A stretch of DNA of 64,000 nucleotides from Oxytricha trifallax (lineage: Eukaryota; Ciliophora; Spirotrichea; Sporadotrichida; Oxytrichidae), in assembly GCA_000711775.1 (NCBI GenBank), contig ARYC01001254.1, forward strand, positions 62,001 to 126,000, written 5' to 3'. Positions 40,214 through 52,776 of this stretch are shown here, in pieces. A program made the position numbers and the translations under genes. Below the pieces are notes generated by a model. The model was not told the DNA's origin. It searched no databases and saw nothing but the letters and a program-made list of their open reading frames with translations. Position 1 is the stretch's first letter. Every line of letters starts with the position of its first letter.

Positions 40214-41582
40214 ATCTATAAATTGCACATTATATATAAATTCTATTCAATCTATACGCAAGACCAGTTCCAGGAGCACATTGATTCAATTTATATAGTA
40301 TTTCTTCTTCAAATTGATTATTGAATTAGATTAATTTAGTCTGAACATAAAAGCTAACTCTTTTAATTCTTTAACACTTTAATATACTCGAAATATCCTT
40401 TAATAGTTTACAAACATAACTTCAGATATTTGTAATATGTTAACTGTGGTCCAAGTCTTGTTTATAAAACGTTTTTTATGTTTAAATATAGATAATTTAA
40501 TATACAATAAATTAGAGTTATAAATGTTTAATTAGTAGTATAGAGATAAAGATAAGTTGATTTTTAATAGTTTATTATAGGTAAATTAGGAATCTAAAAA
40601 ATTAAATAATTATTAAAAATGTTAACTATTTTATTATAAGTAGTATTTTTTTATTTTTTTTAAAAATCTCAATCATTATAATAGGCTTATTTATTGCGAA
40701 ATTAAGTTATTCCCAAAAATCAGTAAAATAAATAATTATGTAATATTTTTTGAATCTAAGCATAAGTGAATATACATAAGCAATTACACACACTCACTCA
40801 CACAAATAATTAATCTTTGGCTTAAAGTGCTCTACAGATAGTTGTATAGGGTAGGGTGTTTAGGATAGCTTTATAATCATAAATTACAAAAATATATTAA
40901 ATATTAAAAAGAATTTTAGAACTAGCTAAAATAAACTATAAATTTGTTAAAAAATAGTGAATGAGTAGATAGATTTTAAACGCAGTTATATTGATTGATA
41001 AATTATCCTAGATCGCCCTTAGCATATTTGTGATAAAACATCTTTAGAGTAGTTTATAATAATAATTTATATTTAATTGATCTTTACAAAAGTGAATCTA
41101 ATATGCTTATAATAGTATAGTGTAGGGTAATTTATTATCCATTAAATTAATAATAATTTGAGTAGTCAATTCACAGAAAGATTATTTTGAGATTAATTGT
41201 TTTACCCATAATTTATACATCCACTCGAAGTAGTAGTATTGTTACTTGATACAATTTGTTATATTTATATTATTAGCACTTTTAAAGTATTATGTATTAA
41301 TTCATTTTGTTATTGAATATCTTTACATATTTACTAAATATGATCTTACAAAGAATTTATAATTTTTATAGCACTCTACTGAGAAAGATATATTACAGAA
41401 AGTATTAAGTCTCTCTCAAGCTTAATAATGAGCAAACAGCGAAATTCATAATTTACAATTATTTATGATGTTTACTATAAAAATGTAAAAATATTCCCAA
41501 AAATAAGTTTCAAGAATGATTAAATTGAAAATTAGAAAAATATATATTTAAAAAAATAGCCAAATGTTTTAATGAATGCCGC
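40214..41582. other. AT-rich intergenic region without recognisable genes
   Basis: About 1.4 kb between two convergent 3' ends. Very AT-rich with short A/T runs. I see no coding frame, RNA gene or inverted repeat in it. Confidence 0.5.
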
Positions 41583-44500
41583 TCACTCATTGTTTACAGC
41601 TTATAGCCATCTTTCACACTAATGATCAGTTGTCTACCTCCATGTCCTCTTCCTCGTTACATACATATAGTAAATTAGGTACGTTCTTTTAAAAATTAAA
41701 TTGAGTACTTTATATTGATTTAAATAAGTAGTTACTTGAATATTGTCTGATGTTGTTACCTACGCTTGGCTTTAATTTTAATTCAAATTCTAAAAGAAAC
41801 AATGGAAATTTTATTTGAAATCTTAATTAATTATAGTTTAAACTTCGATGCGTTACTTTGAGATTAAAGCATGTTATCTCCTACGATAACACCACCCATC
41901 TTTTACACTTGGAAAAGTTACTAAGGCAGGGCTTAACCTAGTTTCTAGAAATTATTTTTAAAAATTGAATTATTTATAGAGTTAATACTATTTCAACTAT
42001 AAGAATTTATTCTAGACACCAGCTTACAGCTCGCTAACCAGAGCATTACTTTGAGCGAGGGATTAGGCTTGGCTGCTATTGTATTTATCTACTGCTGTAT
42101 TTCTCACTGTGAATGAAACCACTGTTCTGCCAACTTACACTGCTGAAGTTTTAGAATTAATCACTTTTCAGTATTTAGATTCAATTTCGCAAAAAGGTTT
42201 CATCAAATTATGATAAATCATAATAAGTGTACTCAAGATTGAGTGGGAAAGACTCTTTCAGAAGCACAAGGGTACCGAACTTAGATTTATTATCTTCAAC
42301 GTAGAATCCTTCTGGCTTGTACTTTATGATAGCGTGGCATCTTGACACTGAGATAAACCATATTCTCATAATTATTAATTACCCGAACTTTTTATGTATT
42401 TTTGTTTTCATCAAAATATCATAAATATTCATACATCTACGTTTATCATTAACTCTAACCTCACTTTCATGTCCTCTGCCCATATTGAAGTGCTCCTTTT
42501 GAGGGGAGAAGCCTAGAATATGGATTGTACGAGAGGTATTCTTCTCAAGAGGTAATGACTCCATCACCATGAAGTAGCCACAGTTCTTGGGTTGCTGAAT
42601 TTCAACGAGCTTGTAGATTCTTGGTCCTACCTTGAACAAGTTATATTTATATAGAGATGCTCTGAAAAATATTACATCAATGTTTTATAAGAATTTAAAA
42701 TAGTTATCATAAAATGCAGTTTATTAAGGTAATTATAGATCATTGTAATAAATTAGTAAAGATAATAAGTAAGGATAAGCCTGCTTGCAGATTTCACACT
42801 CAAAGGTCTTCCAGTACATGCTTATAAGGTGATCAGACTCTTTCTTATTCATTTTAGTGTTGAGCCAGTTCTTCAGGCATTCAAAGTGGATGAAACCTAC
42901 ACTACCTGCGCACTTGCAAGGCACGATGCAGGGGTTTTCGGGTGTCGAATCAGATCCCCAATTTTTTTAAATTCCTTTTAAGCTAAAATTATATAGCAGT
43001 ACAGCTACTGTTGCAAGTTCAACTGCTGTCTTTGCAACTGCAGAAAATTAATAATTATCATAGTATAGAATTAAGAGTTAAAATGACTTCATATAAGGCT
43101 AATAGGTGTATAGTTTCCTATATAATCATAACATTTAGGTCGAATCAGATCCCCAACAGAATCTGCACTGTCCACATTGATCTCCAGACCCGTACTCTTC
43201 CTCTAGTGTGATAACAGGTTTGGCCTCTTTGAGCTCTTATTGATATAACTCCTCAGGTGTTTAGCCCATCTTTTCACACTAGAAATCTTTCACTCTGAAC
43301 TTAACTCTGCCCAACTTTATCACATCGAATTTCTTTATCAGGTAGTCCTCCTTAAAATAAATAAAAATGTACACCAGAGTGAACAATTATGCATTAATGA
43401 TTTAGCACATTTTTTAATAGATTGCAGAATGTAATTTGAATAAATAAACATAACCTTGCCAGTGGGTGATTTTAGGGAACGTACAACCAGCCAAAGTCGG
43501 TCTACAGAGTCTTCTTCAAGCATGTCGCAGTTCTCAGCATGATCAAGGTAGTACTGGTTTGAACCTATACAATAAGGGATAAGTTTATAAAACCACAAAA
43601 TAAATATAATTATATACTTATTATTCAGCAAAAAGGGTATGCTTATAATTAAATGAATAATAATAATATATAAATAAGTATCAATGACCAGATTATTTTG
43701 CGGAAATTAATGATATAAATGGAATAATAGAATTTAGGATGGAAACTTCCAATTTAAATTTTATATTTTATTCCTGGACTTAAGAACAATATTGCAATAA
43801 TTCTATAAATAAATTGAATAAATTTTATTTTTCAAGAAATCTATTCGAATTTTATATTCAATAATAGTAAATTAGGATTTTAAATATTGATAGAGTATAA
43901 TTAGCTATACTGCTTCAGCAGTATTTACGAAATATCTGTTGTTTTTGAATTTAAGTGCAATATATTTTGGATTTTTTCAGAAACCAAGATTTTAATATTT
44001 TCGGAAATAATGTTGCTAATAATAAAAGATATATATCAATAATGGTATCAAAAATATCTTTATATAGTGAATACCTTGATTACAAAAATGAATAATAAAA
44101 TTTTGCGTTTAAATTTAAATCATTTAAATTTATAAATATTGCTAAATCGAATTTCTCTCCGCAACTTTCGCAAATTATAGTTGCCTGGAGAAAAAGCGTG
44201 CAACTTAGTCCATCCTAATTTTACTTCCACATTTCTAATTCTATACTTTATAAAAGATTTTTATACACTAAATGCTTAAAATGAAGTTAGTAATTTAAAA
44301 AGAATTGAAATCTTTATTAAAATATTTTTATTTTAAATTGAAACTTACCGTGGTCTTTTCTGATTTAAAGGAGATTTTAAGCTGCTGTTGCCAATTCATC
44401 GATACTCTTCCCTCTAGGGACAATATTATTATAATTCTTAATTAATTTCACGCATCGCTATAACTTTTTATCAGATATTCTATCTTTGAATTAAAAATAT

Positions 44501-45292
44501 ATAAATAAAGACAAGTTCAATTTCATTGTCGATCCTGACGATTTTGGACTCGTCGGTGGTCTTGCAGCTCTTTTTGGTTATGCTCTTTGACTCGTAGTCG
44601 AACAAACCGTGAGAGTCTCGCATCCAAGTCACTCCTCGTAAAAACACACTACACATTAATTTAATTCTTCTGCAAATTTCAAAAGTATAATTATTTAAAA
44701 CCCTACAGATTATACAAAAATTTTATTATAAAATACTCACTTGAAATATTTTGGGTTTTTTATTGATTCTTATCAATTAATTGAACAAATATTATTATTC
44801 ATAACAATATTCCTTGACTTATTAATGATATTTATGGGTTGATTAAAATAATAGAGCGAGGACAGAAATAATTAGAAGCACAAACTGATGAATTATTACG
44901 TGCTTTAATTTATGATCCTCTCTAACTCTCTACTAGCCATAGTAGTTTATCAATATTTTTATTTTAATGTTAATTTCGACATAAACACTTTGCTTTTTTA
45001 AAATAACTTATAGACTCTTGCATAAAATTAATGATACTATCGATTCATCATTATCTCTTTCCCTTATATTTTATAATAAATTTGATTAGTTGTGATGGTA
45101 AAATACTTACGTCAAGTTCTCTTTCTATGAGTTAGGCCTAAACTGGAACTGCTGTTGCTCCTGACTGATTAAAGCGTGCTAATTTATCACAGAATTTGCA
45201 GGGTTTGAGGAGACGAGGGATTCGTGTTGATTGTTTTGGGTGAGGTGGGAAATGCCGGTTGGTATGGACTACTGTTGCTATTTTCTTGCCAT
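41583..45292 (-). CDS. RING-CH (RINGv) and FHA domain protein, probable E3 ubiquitin ligase
   Basis: It starts at 45292 (MARKQQQQSIPTGISHLTQN). After a polar region (RGVTWMRDSHGLFDYESKSI) comes a first conserved block (DSVDRLWLVVRSLKSPTGK, then EDYLIKKFDVIKLGRVKFRV). The RING-CH finger follows: CGQCRFCWGSDST, joined across the IES 42961-43155 to NPCIVPCKCAGSVGFIHFEC, then CEICKQAYP. C-terminal to it is a forkhead-associated domain with FNMGRGHESEVRVND, SVSRCHAIIKYKPEGFYVED and NKSKFGT. RINGv domains recruit E2 enzymes and FHA domains read phosphothreonine, so a phospho-directed ubiquitin ligase is likely (inference). Several introns or IESs lie at about 42370-42440, 42660-42750, 43350-43450 and 43640-44350. 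The 3' end beyond the FHA is uncertain; TGA 41583-41585 is the last candidate. Confidence 0.8.
42961..43155. other. 195-bp IES with a 17-bp pointer, splitting the RING-CH finger
   Basis: The 17-bp sequence GTCGAATCAGATCCCCA occurs at 42944-42960 and 43139-43155. Excision with one copy joins the first two zinc-binding cysteines (RFCWGSDST) to the rest of the finger (PENPCIVPCKC) in frame. The insert interior contains no coding sequence I recognise. Confidence 0.9.
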
Positions 45293-45574
45293 TTTATTAT
45301 TGCTTTTAATTCCGATGTTCTTAAAAGAGAAAAAGTATAATTTATTATCACAAGAATAGTGCAAATTAATTAGAAATTTACATAAAGTTAGGGATATCAG
45401 ATAGATTTGGGGGATATTTGTAGATTATTATAATAGTTTTATTTAAGTTTGTTTTAATAAGCAAATATTTATCAATGTTCACTCTCTACTTCCTAACAAA
45501 ATATTTAAATTTCATCCTCTACTATTGCTTTCTTATCGTATTTCATCAATCAATATTTACAAGAAAAATTAATA

Positions 45575-45988
45575 TTGTAGGAATACATTATTTTGGGAAT
45601 TAAATTAAAATTAAATATATTAATAATTAAATTCGTGGAAGTTAACTTTCTGGAAACCTAGACAATATGGTATTTGTTCGAAAGAGAATTTAAAATTAGC
45701 TGGACTTAACTATTGGCGGTACCCCTCTATCGCATCTTTGAAGCGAGATAAATCAAATTTAATTTTGGGTGATTTGTTTAGTTGATTTTAATGCCAAAAT
45801 TAAAGTCGATTTATCTCGCTTCAAAGATGCGATAGAGGGGTACCGCCAATAGTAAAGTCCAGCTAATTTTAAATTCTCTATCGAACAAATACCATATTGT
45901 CTAGGTTTCCAAAAAGTTAACTGCCACGAATTTAATTATTAATATATTTAATTTTAATTTAATTTCCCAAAATAATGTATTCCTACAA
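45575..45988. mobile_element. 414-bp palindromic TA-flanked element, copy 2
   Basis: The ends are TTGTAGGAATACATTATTTT and its inverse, each next to TA (45573-45574, 45989-45990). Nearly the whole element is one inverted repeat. The inner blocks AGCTGGACTTAACTATTGGC and GTGGAAGTTAACTTTCTGGA match copies 1 and 3. It lies in the intergenic space between the RING-CH start (45292) and the secreted-protein gene. It has no ORF. Confidence 0.85.
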
Positions 45989-46092
45989 TATTTAAATGAA
46001 AACATAGTGTATGAAATTAAAAGTACATAAATAAAAGGTTTTTATGAAAACTTAACTTCCTCTTGTTTAATATAAAATTTCTTATCATTTTT

Positions 46093-46798
46093 TCATGAAT
46101 TACTATTTCCCCTTGTGATTCCAAACATAGTCTTATAAAACACTCCCAGTGCTTCTCCCACATCTCTCTTCTCTCCAAGCATGAGTCCCTCATTCAATAT
46201 CATTAAGTACTTAAATATTATCGAAAATTACAGGAAAATTCGTTTGAAATATTCTAATGGTCCAAATGTCTTTATTCTTGTAATTGTCGCAGTCACTATA
46301 TCTACAATTAATTCATAATTATTATTTAGGAGATGAGGGGGTTTTGGGGTTTTATAAATAGCTTTATTTTTAATAAAAAATTATGAATATCTGAAACTCC
46401 ACAATTTGAAGTGATCCCAGTAAGAGTAGTCAAGGCTTAATTAAGTCCATTAATATCTGTCATAATAGAAATGTCTTTGTTTTAGTAAATTGCTGCCAAT
46501 GTATTTTCTATGTAAATAAAGAAATTGTCTAGTTTCAGACTTATTATCATTTAATATTTATATTAGAGTTGTAAATTTGCAATAATTAATTAAAAATAAT
46601 CAAGAATTATACGTTCTTAACTAATAAAAATTATAGACTTGCATCGATACAAGTTGTGGTAATTTTAGTATCTTCTTGCATGCCTTACATAAAACCAGTG
46701 AAATATTACTCTATGCCTCTTTTCTGCAAAAATTGACAATTAGAAAGTGATACAATTAAAATAGTCAAAACCAGATGTTTTTGGAAAAATCCTTTCAT
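46093..46798 (-). CDS. Small secreted or membrane protein of unknown function
   Basis: It starts at 46798 with a good signal peptide: MKGFFQKHLVLTILIVSLSN, followed by Cys. Downstream pieces are DTKITTTCIDASL, IENTLAAIYQNKDISIMTDI, NGLNQALTTLTGITSNCGVS and, at the end, GEALGVFYKTMFGITRGNSN before TGA 46093-46095. At least two IESs or introns are needed (near 46560-46640 and 46300-46370), and a frame choice near 46250 is unresolved. The paired cysteines and leader suggest secretion. No family is assigned. Confidence 0.55.
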
Positions 46799-46967
46799 TT
46801 TGAATTTATATTATTTGTTTATTTAATGAATTTACAAGAATTATCCATTTATTTTCATATAGAAAAATATATATTATAGTTAAAGTTACAATTGATTGTG
46901 TAAATTTGAGAATACTTCAAAATCTAACTTAAATAATTCTACCATACTAAAATTAAATCGAGTGTCA

Positions 46968-48399
46968 TCATTACTTTTTACCGCCACTCGTGAACTAAAC
47001 ATATGGGTTCTAAAAAATAAATCATTAGTTTATCATAATTTAGTCTCACAAATATTTACTTTATAATTATTTAAAACTTATAGAATAGTATGTAATTTTA
47101 AGACTTACAGTTACTCTAGTGGGTGATCTCTGCTACCTGCCAAAATTACTAGTATTTTGCCCATTTGTGTTAGAAAGTGTTGATGTATTTTGTGCTGTAG
47201 TTGTAGTGGTTGTGTTTAAATTTAAGCCCTTGAATTGATTGTCAAATTCTAATTCCAGAGGGAGACCATTTGTTAACAAATCTTCAAGTGAAAAAGGAAA
47301 TTGAGCTGGGAGATTCTTAGCTGCGGGACCCTTTTTACGTTGGTGCTGCTTCTCTAAGTTTTAGTGAATCTAATAATAGTAGATTAGCAAAAGAATAGTA
47401 GTAGTTGTACCTTAGATGTTGCTTGGTAGTAAACTTAATCCATTTTCTTAGTCATCATATGATCTATCCCAAGTGATTTTTCAGAGAAATCTCTAGCTTT
47501 TTTGTAGCTGCTTATCGCTTGAGAGTACTATGAAATAAGATAAACTTCAAATAAAAATTATCTTACCTATTTTAGATATTCATGCTCCACTGAAATATTA
47601 TGAAGAGCAATTACTAGGACCGTATATCTATCTTCATTGTGTTTATCAGGATTTTCCTCTCCTCTAGACACTAACTCATCTTAAATTAATATAAGGGCTT
47701 TCATAGCGTGATGCAACGCAAGTTCATGTTTATCCATTTATGATAAAATTGCGCAAATATTTAAGTGAATTTCACAGGGATTTGATATTTTCAAGCATTC
47801 ATCTACTGGCTAGTCTCTGCATATAAAATAAGTGATTTACTTTAAATTTTGAAGAGATAAATGAGCATAAATAAAACTTTTAATATTTTTAATGCTTGAA
47901 TTGATGCAAGAGTATTCTAAATCAAGCGCCTACTCCAGATATTGCAAAGCGTTTCTCAATTTATTAGTTTTCCTAAATAAACATGCATAGTTATTATAAG
48001 TGATAGCCCTAATTCGATCATTATGCTCTGTGAATAACTCCGCCTTCTTTAGTAATTCCTAGCACAATTTATAGTCTTCCTATTGCAAATGTGCCATCGA
48101 TAGTATATTGCACAATATTCCAATTTCATTATAAATTGGCAATAGATAAGAATCTTATTCACTTTTATCTTTGACAGTTTCCTTCACGAATTACTATATC
48201 TCATCGAATTTTTTCAAAGCATCTACGTTTTTAGCCTAAATACGTAGATTAATAATGTAAAATTAAACAATAATAATTTAAAAATTACCTGTTCTTTAAG
48301 TTATTAAGCTATTGCGAAATGATCTTTTATTAAATCTTAGAAAGATTGATCTGGATTTAGTACAAAAGAAGTAGTTTTGTTAGTCATTGCAGAAGCCAT
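46968..48399 (-). CDS. Tetratricopeptide-repeat (TPR) protein
   Basis: It starts at 48399 (MASAMTNKTTSFVLNPDQSF) and ends at TGA 46968-46970 after an intron that joins RSPTRVT to NPYVQFTSGGKKQ. TPR-like helix pairs include AHLQQEDYKLCQELLKKAEL, YNNYACLFRKTNKLRNALQY followed by LEQALDLEYS, HLNICAILSQMDKHELALHH followed by AMKALILI, and YSQAISSYKKARDFSEKSLG. The C-terminal tail is polar with a Thr/Asn-rich stretch. Short introns or IESs lie near 47105-47040, 47370-47410, 47535-47570, 47820-47900 and 48240-48290. TPRs mediate protein-protein contacts; the partner is unknown. Confidence 0.8.
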
Positions 48400-48801
48400 T
48401 TTATTTAAATTTATTTTTATTGTTTAAGTTATTATCAATTCCAAAAATTTATATCAATCTAATATTTTAAATGATTTTACGTTGAATTTAACATTAATTT
48501 TTGTAAAATAATAATCTTAATTGACTTGACCATAATAAAATAGAAATCATTTATAAGGCATAAATTAAACCTTTATTTTGGCATTGAAATATATAAGTTT
48601 TTTGTAAATATTGTGATAAGTTTTCTTAGTATAGAAATGTTTTCAGCAGTAAATTGGCATAGCTTATTTTAATACCCTTCCTTGTATTCTTTAGGCTGGA
48701 TATTTCTCTCCATCAATAGAATAAAAAGCATTTCTATCATACCCATATTGCACATTATTCAAAATTAAGTAAAATTACTATGTCAATAAATAAATTTAAT
48801 A

Positions 48802-49216
48802 TTGTAGGAATACATTTGAAATTGGGAAAATATAATTAATTAAATTTATAATAATTCAAAATCGTGGCAGTTAAAGTTGGCCAATTTGAACGATCTTGGG
48901 CTCATTCGATAGAGAATTCAAAATTAGCTGGACTTTACTATTGGCGGTACTATTTTATCACATCCCTGCATGGAGATAACTCGACTTTAATGTGAGGGTA
49001 TAATTTAATGAATTTAGATGTGTTTAATTAAAGTGAAGTTATCTCCATGCAGGGATGTGATAAAATAGTACCGCCAATAGGAAAGTCCAGCTAATTTTGA
49101 ATTCTCTATCGAATGAGCCCAAGATCGTTCAAATTGGCCAACTTTAACTGCCACGATTTTGAATTATTATAAATTTAATTAATTATATTTTCCCAATTTC
49201 AAATGTATTCCTACAA
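48802..49216. mobile_element. 415-bp palindromic TA-flanked element, copy 3
   Basis: The ends are TTGTAGGAATACATTTGAAA and its inverse, flanked by TA (48800-48801, 49217-49218); the identity extends outward as TTTAATA/TATTAAA. The inner blocks GTGGCAGTTAA and AGCTGGACTTTACTATTGGC are shared with the other two copies, whereas the segment between them and the centre differs. The arms are nearly perfect, which suggests recent insertion or ongoing gene conversion between arms. It lies between the TPR and sphingosine kinase genes. Confidence 0.85.
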
Positions 49217-49259
49217 TATTAAATTATTTGATACGTTACTCTTGTCTTGCATTATTATA

Positions 49260-52200
49260 TCATTAAACTAGGATATTTCTTATCAACTTATAATAATTAA
49301 TGCAAACTATTGCTTACTGGATTTAATCTTTAGGATTCTTTTGACTCTTCTTGCAAGGCTAATAGCCCAGCGTTTTTCTAGCTTCCTTCACTATCTTAGC
49401 GTGTTTTCGGTGACATTTATGCTTCTTAAGTATTAATTTTTAATTAAAAATCATAAAATATTTGGAATAAATGTGCATATATCTGAATAGTTCAGGTTTG
49501 TATTATCATTGTTTAAGTGATATAAGCAAATTTAATGCATAAATTAAGTTGAAACAATACTTGGCTTTTCAGGTGGTGGACTTTTGATTAATGGATCTAA
49601 ACGCCATGCTTTGCATTTGGTATACTAAATACGTAAATCTCTTCTAATTTATCCATTTCTTTCGAAATACTTGCCTGAGTCCTCGTCTATCAGCATTTTA
49701 GCAAGTGAGCATCTCCCTGCATTAAATCTTTGAGTTATTATGTCATTCAGTATATAATTATAATAAAGATCTCTCTTAAAAAAGTTAAATTTTTTGATTT
49801 TTTTATAATTTCAGGTTAATACTTTAAATAAATATGTTTTTGAATATCATGATTCTTTTTTTAAAAAAAGGTTTGACAGATTATAACCATCATTTATAGT
49901 AGCAAGTGGCCCAGTATGCAAACTTGATCCAATAAAAGGAGTGTTTTGAATTAAAACATGCGAAAATTATGTATTCTTGAAACAATAATCATCTGGATTT
50001 TCATCATGACGTACTGCGTCTTCCATCATTTCAGGCAAATGATTTAAGAATATTTATAAATCCATATAATTGTATTAATTAATTTAATTTTGATAATTAT
50101 TATGAAATTAAATACAAATCTGGTGAAAAAGAATCTTCATTAAGACTAGCTAATTTATATTAATCATAATGATGAGAATTATAAACAATTTTTATGATGA
50201 TATTTTATTATAATTTTTGTAATTCTTGTTTAGACTTTAAAGATTAACCTGTAAAATAAAGAGACCCTGTGTATCTTCTCCTAAACTGGAATATTTTGTT
50301 ATTTAATTATTTAAATTATATAAAATCTATTGCTAAGTTTACACATTATTCTATAGACACCCCATATAGTAAATCTACTAGTACCTAAACATCTGAGTGC
50401 TTCTGAATTTATATCACAATCTGCAAGGATACCCCAAAATGTACTTAAAAATGAGTAAATTTTATCTTTTTGATACTCTGCCTCTATTTCTGTCAAATCC
50501 ATCTTAGAATGTCTCCCTTTTGCTACTAAAAATGCAGCATTCAAAACATTGTATTCATTTTATTATGGAAATATGGGTTCTAAAATTTATGAGTTTTAAG
50601 ATATAAGTAATTGAAATAAATTTGACTAGTATTCTTCACCAGCGGCATCAAGGACTGCTTTAACTAGACCATTAGCTGAGCCTCCAGGAATGAAGCCTAA
50701 AGTAAGTGACGACATAAGTTACAGCCAATCTTGTCTCCTGTATAATCCATTTACAACTTCATGAATTAACCCGTCTCCACTCACAGTCACTATTCCGTCA
50801 TATTACTTCCTATAAATTTAATTAAAATTTTAAGATTCTCAGAAAAATTAATTCGGGAAATTTAATTTCTAGTTTTTGTGAGGAAAATTTTTATTAATTT
50901 GAATTTAGCTATAATCACCAAGTTTAATCTCTTAGTTAACTACATCATAAGCATGACCAGCTCTCTAAGTCATAACTACTGTCATGTCAATGTGCGACTT
51001 TTCTAAAATTGGCCTTGCAATTTCCCAATTAGCTGCAGCTAGTCTTCGGCCAGAAAATGGATTAACTAGTACCAAGATTTTTCTCTTTTTTGGGAAGTCT
51101 AAATGACAATTTTATTAAACTTGAGATATACAAGATAATTTTAGTAAATTTTGTACATAAATTCAGATTTATTCATTAAATGAATGAAGGAAAAAACTTA
51201 CCACTTTAATTATTCAGGCCATCAAGTGCACATTGAATTATAATGCACCACTCCCTTGTTTTCTTCTCACTTTCTCCAATTAATTAAAAATCCTAAAAAA
51301 AGAGTATGAGCAATTTGGGTTATTAAATTTTTTTTAAGAAAAAACAGTTGGTCTATTGTTATTGATTATAATATTTTGTATCTATCTATTGGTGATTGTC
51401 TAAAGTAATTATTATTTGACTTACCTCTAATTTACGCTTATACTTTATTTCTTTGGAGCAGCATCCCTTTCTTTATTTATATCTTTTGAATGTCCAAATA
51501 ATAAATTATTTTATATAAGCAATTTTATTTCAGAATAAAATTATTATTGATCAAGAATTTTTGAAATAAAATAATTGTAAATAATGATAAAACAACTGAT
51601 TAAAATTATATATTTCAAAATTATACTTGAATTTAATTAAAGACTAAATGGAGTAGGGAGAAATTCTCTAACTTAGCAACACATTATCTTTAAAAAAGTT
51701 CAGTATATGCAACAAATACTATCTTAAGTTCTCATTTAATTTCAATTTTATTCATATTAATCAATTACAAACTCTCATTTTATTCCTAAATATTACTACA
51801 GTTTTGAAATTGGGATTTTTTAAAAATAAATATGAGAAAATCTCACTAAAGCTCAATCAATTGTTTTGTTTAAGCCCCGTTTTCTTTCATTTATAAATTT
51901 CTATGTTGATATTAAATTTACAAATATTAAAAAAAGATGCAGTTTTGATTTTAAAAACATTTCATAATTCATATTGTTTGGTATTGTATCAATATTTTAA
52001 ATATGTCCACAAATGCATGATCTTTGTGTCCTGGGAGTCTTACTACGCACTTAATATGTCTCTGAGCTCAAATTCATGAACAATTTCTCTGCCTTGTAAA
52101 TTCCCTCCCTATCTGTGTGAATCATCCAACTTAATTCTTAGTTTCTGTTCAAATATGTCTATAGTTGCTGTAAATTACAAAGTTAAACTCTAAATCAAAT

Positions 52201-52526
52201 TATGTAGAGGGATTTTTCTCTATATTTTTATCTTAATCAAATGAGACTATGTAAAATCTATATTTCCTAGATGATATTTTATCATAATAACTTTGTTTTT
52301 TTTTAAATTTAAAAGTTCTTTCTTATTTTCCTTTTCCTGATTTGGCTTATCCATGAAAGAACCCTCCATTGGAGCTTCTTCTGCTGCTGTGCATGTCCTG
52401 GACTCCACCCTCCTTGAGCATTTGATTGGGTTCATCCCACTTTCTCTCTTCCACAATGGACTCTGACTTGAACAAGAGGCCGTCTGAGATGTCAGTTCTA
52501 CGCATTAACAAGGGATCTCTATCCAT
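49260..52526 (-). CDS. Sphingosine kinase (diacylglycerol-kinase catalytic fold)
   Basis: It phosphorylates sphingoid bases to the 1-phosphate. The catalytic part is clear at 50290-51130: RKILVLVNPFSGRRLAAANW, then HIDMTVVMTQRAGHAYDVV, the glycine-rich YDGIVTVSGDGLIHEVVNGL, LGFIPGGSANGLVKAVL and, further on, STFWGILADCDINSEALRCL with GTSRFTIWGVYR. An N-terminal region fits upstream: MDRDPLLMRRTDISDGLLFK (start 52526), ELSWMIHTDREGIYKAEKLF near 52060-52130 and FKRYKQRKGCCSKEIKYKRK near 51440-51490, as in the PH-like lobe of sphingosine kinases. The tail is basic and ends at TGA 49260-49262. Many IESs or introns split it. The catalytic call is firm; the assignment of the N-terminal segments is inferred. 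Confidence 0.85.
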
Positions 52527-52776
52527 TAAAGTTAAAGAAATGTATTGTCTATTTTATATTAATTATTTTATATCAATTTATCTATTTTCAAATTATTACT
52601 ATTTTCATATATCTCATTGCAATGACTTAGGTAATATTGAATTTATTAATTATCTATGTATAATATGAATTATAGGAAATGAGTGGATTATATATGAAAT
52701 GAATGTATATTATTGTAATTTATGTGTAAAATAAAGTTAAAATATAGTAAGACCAGGAGGTGTACTAGGTGCTCTA

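Noticed and set aside
40214..41582. Possible tRNA or other RNA genes in the gene-poor regions
   Set aside because: I looked for GC-richer cloverleaf-like blocks and found none I could fold convincingly by eye.
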